A stretch of 64,000 nt of DNA from Epichloe hybrida (Eukaryota; Ascomycota; Sordariomycetes; Hypocreales; Clavicipitaceae): assembly GCA_019022495.1 (NCBI GenBank), contig JAFEKR010000006.1, forward strand, positions 1,178,001 through 1,242,000, in the 5' to 3' direction. The position numbers were made by a program, and so were the translations under genes. Position 1 is the first letter of the stretch, and every line of letters begins with the position of its first letter. The notes under the pieces were generated by a model. The model searched no databases. It was given only the letters and a program-made list of their open reading frames with translations, and was not told where the DNA came from. Of the stretch, positions 11,836 through 21,723 are shown piece by piece.

Positions 11836-14038
11836 TTACGCTAGCCTTATCCTAAAGAAAATAAAAAAGAAAGGAAAAAGTATAGTAATAGTCCTAACGA
11901 GCTTCCTTTAGTGCTAGTCTAGTCTTACTCTAACCTAGCTTTATATCTCTTACTTTACCCTAGGGTATAGTAAATTTAGATTTATAATAATAATTCACTT
12001 TTTATTTACTTTACTTCTAACTTTTCTAGTGCCTTACTTTTTAGCTAAATCTAACCTAGTACTAGTCTAAATATCTTATAAAGTCTAAGCATATAGTTCT
12101 ATTTAATTATAGTAAGAGGTAGGTAATTTAGGCCTAGTGGCTGGGTAGTTTCACTCCTAGATTAGTTATACACTATCTATATGTTTACTTATCTTATGCT
12201 TTATTTTCTAGCTAATATTATAGTTAGTCCCCCCCCCTCTCTCTCTTAAGTATAAAAAAGGGCTTCTCCCCCCTTAAGATTCTAATCTTTTTCCTCTTCT
12301 TATAATAAATTTCCTATAGGTTCTTTTCCTTTCTATCCCTTTTAAATACTATTTAAGGCTTCTCTAGTCTAGTGCTAGTTTAAATACTAATATTTTACAT
12401 AGAAAAACACGCTATAATATTACTAAGCTCTATAAGTACCCTATTTTTAGTGCTATTCTAGCTCTAATTTACCTAGGAACTTATAACCTTAGATAAGTAT
12501 TTAAGGAAGTCCCTAACCTAGAAGCAATTAGATTAGGTAAAGGCAAAAGGCCTAGAAGTAAGTCCCCTCTGCCTTTATTTTACCTTATTTCTAGGTCTAA
12601 CCTAGGGTAGCTAGGTAAGCTATAAGAGATCTAGTGTATATCCTATAAGACATAATCTATTAAATATAAGGGCTATTAGTATTATAATATTATTAGTAAG
12701 TTAGTTTATTTCTAGTCTAAGGGCAAGGCTAATTTATATATAAAGAGGTAATGTCTAACGCCTATTTTAATTATTAGGTCTGTAATTATATATATATTAA
12801 GGTAATATTAACTCCTATACCTATTCTAAGCTTGCTCTAGTGCTAATTTGCTTATAGCTAAATATTACTAGCTAGTAAGGGGAATATTAGTAATTAGTTA
12901 AGACTTAGGCTAGTATAGTTACTAGGAGTAATATAAGTGGTTTTACTCTAGCTTAGTAATAGCTTTATTCTATAGCTAACTTTAATTATCTAAGCCCTAG
13001 AGGACTATATAGCTTAGGTTAAGAAACTCTATACTAAAAACCACGCTAAGAAGAAATAGGGCGCTACTATAGTAAGCCTAAACCTAGCTAGGTCTAGGTC
13101 TATAGAGAAATAATATAATAAGGTTATCTTTTAGCTCTAGTAGCTTAACGCCTAAGTAGTAAAGATAAACTAGCTCCTAGCCACTAGCCTATTAGCTAAG
13201 GGTAAGAGCAAGGTAATACAGAATATAATCCCTATTCCTAAGGAGAAATAGGGCTAATTTTAGGTTAGTAAAGGGGTAGTAATAAGCTAGTGTAAAATAA
13301 TACCTATAGCTTTTTAACTTAAAATTAATCTAATAACTATTTTAGACCTATAGTCTTCCTATTATAGTGTATTTTACCTTATATCTAGCCTGCCTCCGTG
13401 GCTACACTATTTTACCTAGTGCCTCTCTCTAGTTATTTACAGTGTCTATTTATTAGTTAGTTTAGTTACCTCTAGGGTAGCCTAGATCCTCCCCTAGTTT
13501 ATATTAACTAAAGGCTAGGTCTTACGCTAATATATAGTATTAGAGTCTTCTTATACTAAGGAATCACTTTGTAATATATCTTGCCTTTAGGGGATTATCT
13601 AGGGCTAGCCTTACTTCCTATATATCTCTAGGCTATCTTATTTAGGGGTATTTATAGTTATAGTTAGCGTAGTTAATAATTATATAGTACTAGTCTTTAA
13701 CTATATAACTATAGCTATATAGGGGCAAAGCTACCCTAGGAACATGCCTTTAGAAAAGAAACTTATTAAGGCTAATCTTTCCTATATATAATTATACTAT
13801 TATAGAGAAGACATGCTTATTAAGCCTAGTGTGGAATTTCTAGATTTCCTTTAGGTTATAGGTAGGTAGGCAGTCCTCTATTAGCTCTCTCCTACACCTA
13901 TGTTATCTCTATTGCCTATTAGAATACTAGTCTTCCTATCTCTTCTTTTACTCCTCGTATAGTTATGCGTCTAGTTCGTCATTAGCAGGTGGGGGTCTTC
14001 TTCTGCGTTGTAGTACCGTCTGCACCAAGTCGGCCGCG
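11836..14038 (-). pseudogene. Body and 5' part of the LINE-like element, unrecognised coding remnant
   Basis: About 2.2 kb between the E2 insertion and the right TSD. RIP is lighter at the right end (13,950-14,038), where CpG- and CpA-rich sequence survives. Fragmentary frames exist on both strands, and none gave me a secure domain. If the element is on the minus strand, the 14,038 end is the 5' end and the first coding region would start near 13,985, but that is inference. A nucleic-acid-binding ORF1 is the expected content at this position. Confidence 0.4.
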
Positions 14039-14293
14039 TATAAATTCTATAACTAATTAAGTAAAATAGGTAATAATAAAAGCTTCTATATAACTAGCTT
14101 TCTTTTAATCCTTATAATAACATTATATAATAAAAAGGCTTACCTTTTTTTTACTAACACTACATTGTAGTTTTTATAGTTAGTGTAGTTAGTAACTATA
14201 TTAACTACACTATAATATAAGTAAAAAAAAACTACATTATAAATACAAATTTTTCCTAAAAACTACACTAACTACACTACAAACAATACTCTG

Positions 14294-15207
14294 CCTATAG
14301 GGCTCTTAGAGAGTTTTATCTAGCCTTTCTATAGGTTTTTATTAATATATTTATAAAGCTCCTTTAGCTTACTTTAAGAGAGAGAGTAAATTAGCCTATA
14401 TAGGGGTATAGGCTATAGCCCTAGGTATTAAGTTAATTATATAATTAGTTTTCTTTCTTAATAGTAAATTACTTACCTTATTTACTATAAATATATCTTT
14501 AAACTTATATAATTCCTTAGGAATATCTTTAATAGTTTTATATACTTTTACCTTTTTCTTATCTCTAAGGGTAATAAACTTATTTTCTATAACTCCTATA
14601 ATAGTATATATAATAGTCTTATTATATATTACCTTTATAAACTTATAAGAAGTTATAAGTAAAAAGGCTGTTTTCTTTTTCTTAAACTATTACTTTTATA
14701 AGTATAAATAAAGATATATATATTCTTTAGTAAGTATATATATTTTAATTAAGATAAGACTTTCTCTTACTCTTAGGTCTTTATTTATAGCTATATATAG
14801 TAGCTTAAGGTGCTTCTCTTTTTCTCTTAAGTCTTTAATTATAATAAGTACTTTATAAATACTATATTAAGGGACTATAAGGGCCCTTATTACTTAGAGA
14901 ATAAGTACTATAGCCTTAGCTTTATTAAGCTTATAATCCTTTATAAAATTAATACTAATAAGGTTAAGCTTAGTATAGCTATTTAAATTTACTACTATTT
15001 TAATATCTTTATGCCTATAAATAGTAGCTAGTGTGTGAAATTAATGCCTAATTAGCACCTTAGTGTTTAAGGCAAAGGTAAGGGCCTTTACTTTTACCTT
15101 AGGAAGTTTCCCTAGCTATCTTAGGGCTCTTTCCTTAGCTTACCACACCTATTTGCAAGGTAGTCTAGGCTATTATAGTTATAATATTGTCTTTTATCCC
15201 TAACTTT
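14294..15207 (-). pseudogene. Gypsy-2 pol fragment (protease to start of RT)
   Basis: On the minus strand a RIP-damaged frame runs from about 15,060 to 14,300. It contains the stretch typical of the protease-RT linker of fungal Ty3/Gypsy elements: an IPKELYKFKDIF-like motif, then a segment resembling HxINLIPGA, and a block ending in an ERGWI-like motif with the Trp codon now a stop. It is cut at 14,294 by E1 and separated from the presumed gag (15,969 onward) by a solo Copia LTR. Confidence 0.7.
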
Positions 15208-15963
15208 TGTTAAAAATAAGACCTATTTTTAGCCCTTTCTAGTTAAAGGACCTTTCTATTACTAGCTTGCATTGCAAGCCTGACAGCTGCGACTGACCGT
15301 GTGAATGACTAATCTAAATCAATTATCAATTGTGGATTATTTAATTGCGTTGTGGCTGCAAGCGTAGCCACAACCGCAGCGCCACTAGTAATTAAGTAAG
15401 CTAGGGTGACGTAAGCAGGTTACCCTATAGCTATCTTTAACAGCGATTTTCTCTTTAACTAGAGATTATACAAAAGTCTTACATATAGCAAATTAAAGCT
15501 AGAAGACAGGGCTTTTATTTGATGTAAGAATATTTTTTAGACTAAAAATTAGTGCATATAGGTTACTAGTTTGTATAGTGGTGAGTTAATTTTTTGGATT
15601 TTATATACAAATGAATTTTGCGGAAAATCAAACGTGGCTCTTAAGACCTCTCTAGTGGCCTAGATCCACCAATATGGTTAGTAGGTATATAAGAGGAAGA
15701 AGATCTTTTCAATCTAGCTAGATAGCTAGGCCTCTCAATCTAACAGCCACATTGCCCGTACAACGTCACTAAAATCAATTCTATTAGTATATAAGATATT
15801 ATAAAAGTCATCTAGATTAAATTCTATTAGTTAATAACTGCCGAAACCTTCCGTTGCGTTGCGTTAAATAAATATTCAACGTGGTGGTTCTACTGGTCCC
15901 TGACCGTAGAGCTGCACCTGTACAGCTGTTGCCAGCTAGCAACTAGCTCCCTACATTTCAACA
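15208..15963 (+). repeat. Solo LTR of the Copia-1 family
   Basis: 756 bp from TGTTAAAAAT to TTTCAACA, with a perfect 5-bp duplication ACTTT (15,203-15,207 and 15,964-15,968). It matches the 817-818 bp LTRs at 46,468, 48,466 and 54,798, but lacks about 60 bp near its start. It keeps many CpA/TpG sites that are mutated in the other copies, so it shows the LTR sequence best. It is a probable product of LTR-LTR recombination. Confidence 0.93.
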
Positions 15964-15968
15964 ACTTT

Positions 15969-16900
15969 GCTATTATTTAGGTAAGTAGCTAGGCCCCTTT
16001 CCTAGTCCTTATTCCTATAGTCCCTATAAGGCCTATAACCCTAGGGTAAGTTATTTCTATAACATTAGGGATTTTTATATAGGCCTTTATTTTCTAAATA
16101 CTTAGGCTTTTCCTTGCTCTTTAGCATAGCCTTCTAAAATTACTAGGCAAGTTATATAACTTTCTCTTATGTTTTCCTAGTAATAAAGGTATATAAGTTA
16201 ATATAGTCCTATAGCTTAGGGAGTAATTTTATAAAGAATATAAGGGTATAGGACTTTTCTAGGGCTCTTTCTAAGTATATCTCTAGTAAATCTAAGAAAA
16301 TACTAAATTTAATAAGGCTTTAGCCCTTATATTACTTTACGTTCTTAAGCTATGTAGCTATTTAGGCATTATAGTTTATAAAGTCCTTAAGTAGCATAAG
16401 TATTTAAGTCTAGAATATATCCTAGTTATCCTTAAGATTATCCTAGCTATTAGCCTATTATTTATTAATGTATTTATCCTATCTTACCCTATAGTTAGTA
16501 TATATATAGTTAAGTGTAAAGAGAATCTTTTAGTAGTTATATTAGTATTTCTTCTTTGCCTTATTAAAGGTATAATTTAGGTTATTTATTTATATCTTAT
16601 ACCTCTATAGGTTTATAAAGTATTAAAGCTTAGTAATATTCTTAACTCTAACTTCTTAGCTACTATTACTTAATAAGGTACTAGCTTTTTACTAGGTTTT
16701 CCCTTATACTTCTCCTAAACTATACCTAATAAGGTTAATAAGCTTTTATTCTTACTCTTATAGTTTTTAGAGTTTTTCTAACTAAGTAATTTACTTTAGT
16801 GTTACTATAGCTTTAGTATAAGGGGTAAGGGGTCTTATTATAAGTATAGTTTTAGTAGTATATAGTGTATTTATACCTATAGTATTACCCTTATTTAATT
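15969..16900 (-). pseudogene. Gypsy-2 gag-region remnant containing the chromovirus empty site
   Basis: RIP-degraded sequence read on the minus strand, upstream of the pol fragment at 14,294-15,207. Positions 16,440-16,885 are the uninterrupted counterpart of 1-276 plus 8,166-8,339. The single GTATT at 16,620-16,624 is the target that became duplicated (AATAC) around 277-8160. I infer gag from position; no zinc knuckle is visible. Confidence 0.6.
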
Positions 16901-17782
16901 AAGTATAACTCTTATTTATTAGGGTTAGGTTATTATCTAATATTACTCTAGTAAATTAAGTAGTTCTAACTTCTCCCCCCTATATTACTCTTAGGTAACT
17001 AGTAAAAGAAGCTTTAAAATTATAAGAATAATAATAGCTAAGTAAGAGATATAAGGGCTCTAGTATATTAACTAAAGCTTACTAAGTCTAAGTGTGTTAT
17101 ATATATAAGTTACTAGCTTATAGCTAGTGGCTTGCTAGTGTCACGTGGACTTAGCCTTAGGGCGTGGCCTGTCTGCGAGGTGTGCTAGTATACCTGTGTT
17201 ATAAGTGGGGCCTTACACTTACGTGCAGTAGAGCCCTAAGGCTAGTTTATTACATAACCTAGGCTTTAGCCTTAATAATTAGCTATAACTAGGAAGAAAA
17301 CAAAATATAAAGAGTTCACAATAAGGACGCATAGGTCTACTTTATTTTCTTTAAAGTTACTGTAACTCACTATGCCATTTTTTAGGGCGTGGCTATTAAG
17401 CAAGCGCTTCTGCGTAATTAGTACCCCTAAATATAGCTAAGGTAGCTATAATAACTAATACTAGCTACCTATAGTAAATTATATAGTAGCTTTATACTAA
17501 GTATCTAACTACTCCCTAGCTACCCCTTACCCTAGCTAAATTATATTTACCTCTAGCGCTACCTTTACTATAACTCTCTCTTAAAATTATAATAATAATT
17601 AAGCCTAAAAGTCTTATATAGGCTAATATATAATATATAATATATCTTATAATAGTAAAGTGTATTATTATATAACTATTACTATATTATTAGCCTTAAT
17701 ATTATCTAAAATCTCTAGTATTAAGGTATTAAAGTTATTAGAGTTATAGTTAGTAAGCCTATTAAGTGTATACTTATATAAT
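16901..17782. other. RIP-degraded repeat sequence, unassigned
   Basis: AT-rich and stop-filled on both strands. A small, less mutated patch at about 17,125-17,245 contains CpG-rich sequence beginning TGTCACGTGG, which could be the edge of a Gypsy LTR, but I could not find a partner copy or a duplication. No gene is supported. Confidence 0.4.
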
Positions 17783-18231
17783 TTGTTAGGCGAAAACAAC
17801 CATCTGAAAACGACGGAAAAGACGACGATAATGATAGCAACAAAAACAACGATATTGACGATATTAACGATACTAACGAATTTAACGATATCGAAGCCAG
17901 AACCTAGATAACAGGATCTAGGTCTGCGATATTTGCGATCCATCGCGAGGATCCAAGCTGCTGAGGTCTCTTTTCAATGTCAGGTCAAATTCATCTTGTT
18001 AGGTTAAACACAATGTTAGGTTATCTTATTAATTAAATAATCCAAGCTAAAGGCAACGAAGGGAGAGTTAATTTTCTATAAAAGGGGAGGGAATCTAGGG
18101 ATTTTATCTAGCTAGATAGTCACATGACTAGGGATCCGATTGATCCGGCGATGCCAATAGATCTGACGATGCCGAGGTCTAGAGACCGAATGTCTTGTAA
18201 CAGGTCTCGAGAGGTCACAATCCTAGCCACA
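17783..18231 (+). repeat. Probable un-RIPped solo LTR (about 450 bp)
   Basis: An island of balanced composition inside RIPped DNA. It starts TGTTAGGCGAA and ends near CCTAGCCACACA. A TATAAAAGGGG box lies at about 18,079, consistent with an LTR promoter. It contains GACGATAATG/AACGATATT-like short repeats near the start. I see no clear 5-bp duplication and no second copy here. A minus-strand 91-codon frame (17,668-17,943) overlaps its edge and looks like a chance product of the GAT/AAC repeats. Confidence 0.5.
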
Positions 18232-18487
18232 CAATAACTAAGGATACTTTATACTAGGCTTATATAGGTTATTATTAATATTATTAAGGACTTTAATAAC
18301 CTTATATAAAGCTATTTAGACTATACTAATTATAGTAAGTGCTATTAAGGGTAGTAGTTATAAGGTATTATAAGCCTTATAAGCCTTATAAGCCTCTCTT
18401 ACCTAGGTATATTTAAAAGTAAATAGCTTATATAAGGTCCTTATAATAGGATTTTTCTTCTCTAACCTAAGAGCTCCCTTAGGCTTA
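18232..18487. other. RIP-degraded sequence, unassigned
   Basis: No motif recognised. It is the insertion target of the LINE 3' fragment that follows. Confidence 0.4.
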
Positions 18488-18503
18488 CCTTTTTCTTATA
18501 TTA

Positions 18504-18652
18504 TATATTCTTTACGCTAGCTAGCTAACTATGTAGCTGTTCCTAGTACTCCATCCGCTTAGTCAAGAGGGAAAACCCTTTGCTAGGAAGAAAAACCCTC
18601 TTGCGTCTATAAACAGGCTGGCGCCGACCCTCTTCCGGGTCTGCGCTGCGTC
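18504..18652 (-). mobile_element. 5'-truncated LINE-like fragment
   Basis: 149 bp with a 16-bp target duplication CCTTTTTCTTATATTA (18,488-18,503 and 18,653-18,668). The left end TATATTCTTTACGC is identical to the ends of the copies at 9,909, 20,990 and 39,121. It is little affected by RIP, which fits a short copy or a late arrival. Confidence 0.85.
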
Positions 18653-18668
18653 CCTTTTTCTTATATTA

Positions 18669-19797
18669 GTATAGGGTTAAATAGTCTTACCTAGGAATTA
18701 TTTTTATTTTTATTAGAATTACTATTAGGGCTTAAACTATTATAATATTTTATACTAATGCTTATTAACCTTATAGAGCTAAATTAGCTTCTTATCCTTA
18801 GTATATTACTAAAGAAAATACTAGTAAAGCATACTATATAATATAATAAGCTTATAAGGATAATAAGGGAATATAAGGGCTTTTGTAAGGTCTTTATCTA
18901 GTGCTATTTCCTTATTTATTATAAGCTATAATATAATAAAAGAGATCTTATTATAGATAATGCTATAAATAGGTTTTTATAATAGATTTAATATCTTATA
19001 AAATTTATTATTTATAAACTATTATATCTTTATATATTAATTAACCTAGTATATTTATAGGCATTAGAAAACAAAGATTAAATTACTTATATTACTTATT
19101 AAAATTCTCTTTATAGTATTGTTTAATAACTTAATAATAAAAGTAACTATATAGCTAAAGTAATAATATTAATTAATAAAGCACTTTATAATCTTTTCCT
19201 TCTATAAATTAATCTAAGTTTATATAATATAATTAATAATAAGCTCTAGGAACTTACTAGGCTACTAGAATTACTCTAATCTTACTTAAAATTAGCCTTT
19301 AATTTATATAATATAAGAGCTTTCTAAGCCTTTAAAAAAGCTATAAATTTAGGTGCTTATATAGCTTACTAAGCCTCTTTATTATATATAGCCTTTAGGA
19401 AAAAATACTTATACTTAGCTAGTATATTTATATTAATATATTACTAATATAAAATATATAGTATACTATTAAAATATAGGTTCCTTTTTAGTATGTTAAT
19501 TAAAGCTATTTTATAGTCTATAATAATAATATAAGGCTTCTAGATTAAATAGTCTTTTTAAAGCTTTATAATAATATTAATAACCTAGTAATAGTTATCT
19601 TTAGTCTTATTACTTAGGAAGTAAGTTATAAATTAAAAGGTTTTCTTTAATAGTATAACACTATAAATATCAAGTAATAGAAAGTTAAAGTAATTTATTT
19701 TATATATATAGTTAAGGAAAAGGATATCTAGGTATTCCTTTAAGAGTTTAAGCCTAGAGAGAGGTATAATAAAAAGCCTTATAATATAACTATTATA
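18669..19797. other. RIP-degraded sequence, unassigned
   Basis: About 1.1 kb of AT-rich sequence with degraded frames. A minus-strand 64-codon frame (19,633-19,827) runs into the TRIM LTR and has no resemblance I recognise. No gene is supported. Confidence 0.4.
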
Positions 19798-19802
19798 ACT
19801 TC

Positions 19803-20129
19803 TGTTAAATTCAAAAGAGTGAACCAATCCAACTGCACCTAGGATTACAAAGCCTTATATATTTTAACACTCCCCCTAGAATTGTATATCTAGGTGCCCT
19901 ATTAGAGGTTTTTTTTTAGGCTTATACTAGCAATTGAATTTTTTTTTAGTTATTTTAGCAGGGTTCGAACTCGTAACCTTGCCTTGCAGAGCAATGCTAT
20001 ACTGTGGTGGACGTAAGTTACGCTACAGTGGGCCTAACCACTGCGCCACTAGGCTCATAACCTATTAAATTCAAAAGAGTGAACTAATCTAACTGCACCT
20101 AGGATTACAAAGCCTTATATATTTTAACA
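19803..20129 (-). mobile_element. TRIM (miniature LTR retrotransposon) with tRNA-like core
   Basis: Two 67-bp terminal repeats (19,803-19,869 and 20,063-20,129) of the form TGTTAAA...TTTAACA are flanked by a perfect 5-bp duplication ACTTC (19,798-19,802 and 20,130-20,134). On the minus strand the sequence after the 5' LTR is GGTTATGAGCC, complementary to the anticodon arm of initiator tRNA-Met (half-tRNA priming, as in Copia elements). AGGGGGAG precedes the 3' LTR as a polypurine tract. At 327 bp with no coding capacity it depends on an autonomous partner. The core holds A- and B-box-like Pol III promoter motifs (separate entry). Confidence 0.85.
19960..20057 (-). ncRNA. tRNA-like sequence inside the TRIM
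   Basis: On the minus strand an A-box TGGCGCAGTGG is followed about 70 bp later by a B-box-like GTTCGAACCC. The spacing is longer than in an ordinary intronless tRNA, and the acceptor stem does not close convincingly, so this is a tRNA-derived or SINE-head-like sequence rather than a functional tRNA. The region between the boxes contains a hairpin (CCCACTGTAGCG...CACAGTA). It partly overlaps the primer binding site. Whether it is transcribed is unknown. Confidence 0.55.
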
Positions 20130-20146
20130 ACTTCTTTTATCTTATG

Positions 20147-20293
20147 TGATAATCTAGGCTTTGCCTAGACCTAGCAATATAGGTGTTAATTACACAAGTC
20201 ATAGGGACTTGTACAATGCGTATTCTTTTGTTGCCTTCTATGGCGTAATGGGATTAGGCACATCACCCACATGGTGGCGCAGGCACCTGTGAT
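20147..20293 (+). repeat. 173-bp repeat, copy 1 (interrupted by EB)
   Basis: Matches 23,119-23,291 almost base for base, beginning TGATAATCTAGGC. It resumes at 22,921-22,947 after the EB insertion. The full repeat runs from TG to CA (…CATGACA), so it may be a short solo LTR, but no flanking duplication is visible at either copy. Confidence 0.8.
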
Positions 20294-20517
20294 TAGAGCG
20301 TTGCATTACAATACAATACATTTGATGTATTGTGTATTGTATTATATTATATTAACAATACAATACAATACAATACATTACACAATATAATACATTAGAA
20401 ATTTTACAATACAATACAATACATGTATTATTTGTATTGTTTTGTATTTTTTTTTCTTTTTTTTAGTATAAAGTTAAATTCCTTAATTATAAGTTATAAT
20501 AAGGTATATATAGTTAA

Positions 20518-20632
20518 TATAATAGCTTATAATAGCTTATAATAGCTTATAATAGCTTATAATAGCTTATAATAGCTTATAATAGCTTGTAATAGCTTGT
20601 AATAGCTTGTAATAGCTTGTAATAGCTTACAA
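20518..20632 (+). repeat. Decamer array (AATAGCTTAT)n in EB
   Basis: About eleven copies. The last four carry TTGT instead of TTAT, so part of the array escaped RIP or part was mutated. The same decamer lies inside E1, E2, E3 and the hAT element. Confidence 0.9.
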
Positions 20633-20689
20633 ATTTAATAGCTATTAGTATTAGCTAGTATTCCTTTTAAGTAAAAATTATATATCTAA

Positions 20690-20945
20690 GCATAAAAGCT
20701 ATAGATAAGTAACTAATAGTTATAAGAACCCACTTATAAACTCACTTTTATTAAAAACCCTCTCTTTAAATAAAGATTATATATTTAAGTAAGAAAGCTA
20801 TTGATAAGTTACTAATAGTTATAAAGACCCACTTATGGACCCACTTTTATTAAAAACCCTCTCTTTAAGTAAAGGTTATATATTTAAGTAAGAAAGCTAT
20901 TGATAAGTTACTAATAGTTATAAAACCCACTTATGGACCCACTTT
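20690..20945 (+). repeat. Tandem ~100-bp repeat in EB
   Basis: Three imperfect direct copies contain AAGTAAGAAAGCTATTGATA-like and ACCCACTTATGGACCCAC-like blocks (starting near 20,680, 20,775 and 20,868). The first copy is the most diverged. Function unknown. Confidence 0.75.
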
Positions 20946-20989
20946 TTTATTTATATTCTTTATTATAAGAGAATTATATCTTATATATA

Positions 20990-21131
20990 TATCTTTACGC
21001 TAGCTAGCTGTTCCTAGTACTCCATCTGCTTATCAAGAGGAAAACCCTTTGCTAGGAAGAAAAACTCTCTTGCGTCTGTAAACGGGCCGGCGCCGACCCT
21101 CTTCATCTGCGCCGCGTTGACCAATCGTTGT
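20990..21131 (-). mobile_element. 5'-truncated LINE-like fragment in EB
   Basis: 142 bp with a 13-bp duplication TATCTTATATATA (20,977-20,989 and 21,132-21,144). Same left end as the other LINE fragments, with a small internal deletion after GCTAGCTAGC. It inserted into EB after EB existed. Confidence 0.82.
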
Positions 21132-21723
21132 TATCTTATATATAAATATATAGTAAATTATTTTTTTTTATATTTAAAATACTATTTTCTTTTATTTAAA
21201 AAAAGCTAATTTTATTATATAAAATTATATAAAACTATATAAAATATATATAGCTAAGACTTTTATAAAGCTTTTTATTATATTTATATAAACTATTAAA
21301 AAGTCTAGTTATTAAATTAAAATAAGTATTTTTAATTAAGATAAGTATTAAGAAACTTTTTTATAGACTTTTTACTTATTCTTTTATTTAAAAAACCTAT
21401 AAAGTTAAAAAAGTATATTATAAATCTAAAAAAAAATTCTTTTAAACCTAGGAAAGTTTTATTTAAGATAAAATATTTTATTATATTTTTTAAAAAGTTT
21501 ACTTATATTAGTATATTTTTCTTTAGATTTAATATCTTATTAATTAAGAATATTAAATAATTTCTTTAGGGTAATTATTATAATAAAAGCTAAAAAAGGT
21601 ATAGAAATTAGTAGTAAATCTATAAAAAATAATAGAATAGTAAAAAGACCTTTATAAGATAGAAAAAAAATTAAAGTATAAGCCTATATTCTAATATATA
21701 ATATTTAGCTACCCTAAATATAT

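Larger units (their letters stand above)
9909..14038 (-). mobile_element. LINE-like (non-LTR) retrotransposon inserted in E1
   Basis: Exactly flanked by a 13-bp duplication TATAAATTCTATA (9,896-9,908 and 14,039-14,051), and E1 continues across it. Three shorter copies elsewhere (18,504-18,652; 20,990-21,131; 39,121-39,351) share its left end but stop at different points on the right, each with a 13-16 bp duplication. A constant end plus a variable truncated end plus long TSDs is the signature of target-primed reverse transcription, so the 3' end is at the left, with a TA-rich tail rather than poly(A). The body (11,836-14,038) is RIP-degraded, and I recognise no RT or endonuclease motif with certainty. 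E2 interrupts it at 10,095-11,827. Confidence 0.72.
8340..14293 (-). mobile_element. hAT-like non-autonomous element E1 (with nested LINE and E2)
   Basis: It starts at 8,340 with TAGAGTATTG (first C mutated to T) and ends at 14,293 with CAATACTCTG. E1's own sequence is 8,340-9,908 plus 14,052-14,293, about 1.81 kb. It is co-linear, in reverse complement, with E2. Both ends carry arrays of TGTAG-type pentamers; one end reads TTGCACTAAAACG and the other TTGTTTGTAG. No transposase is present. CAGAG termini and 8-bp duplications in sister copies indicate the hAT superfamily. The flanking octamers here (CTAATAGC and CCTATAGG) do not match, and the flanks are Gypsy fragments in opposite orientation, so this copy may lie on a rearrangement junction. 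Confidence 0.8.

Noticed and set aside
17668..17943. 91-codon minus-strand frame, hydrophobic (VNIVNIVVFVAIIIVV)
   Set aside because: The hydrophobic run arises from GAT/AAC short repeats inside the LTR-like block; not a convincing membrane protein.
19633..19827. 64-codon minus-strand frame
   Set aside because: Spans RIPped DNA and the edge of a TRIM LTR; chance frame.
19960..20057. Functional tRNA gene
   Set aside because: A- and B-box-like motifs exist, but their spacing is too long and the acceptor stem does not pair; a tRNA-derived core of a TRIM fits better.
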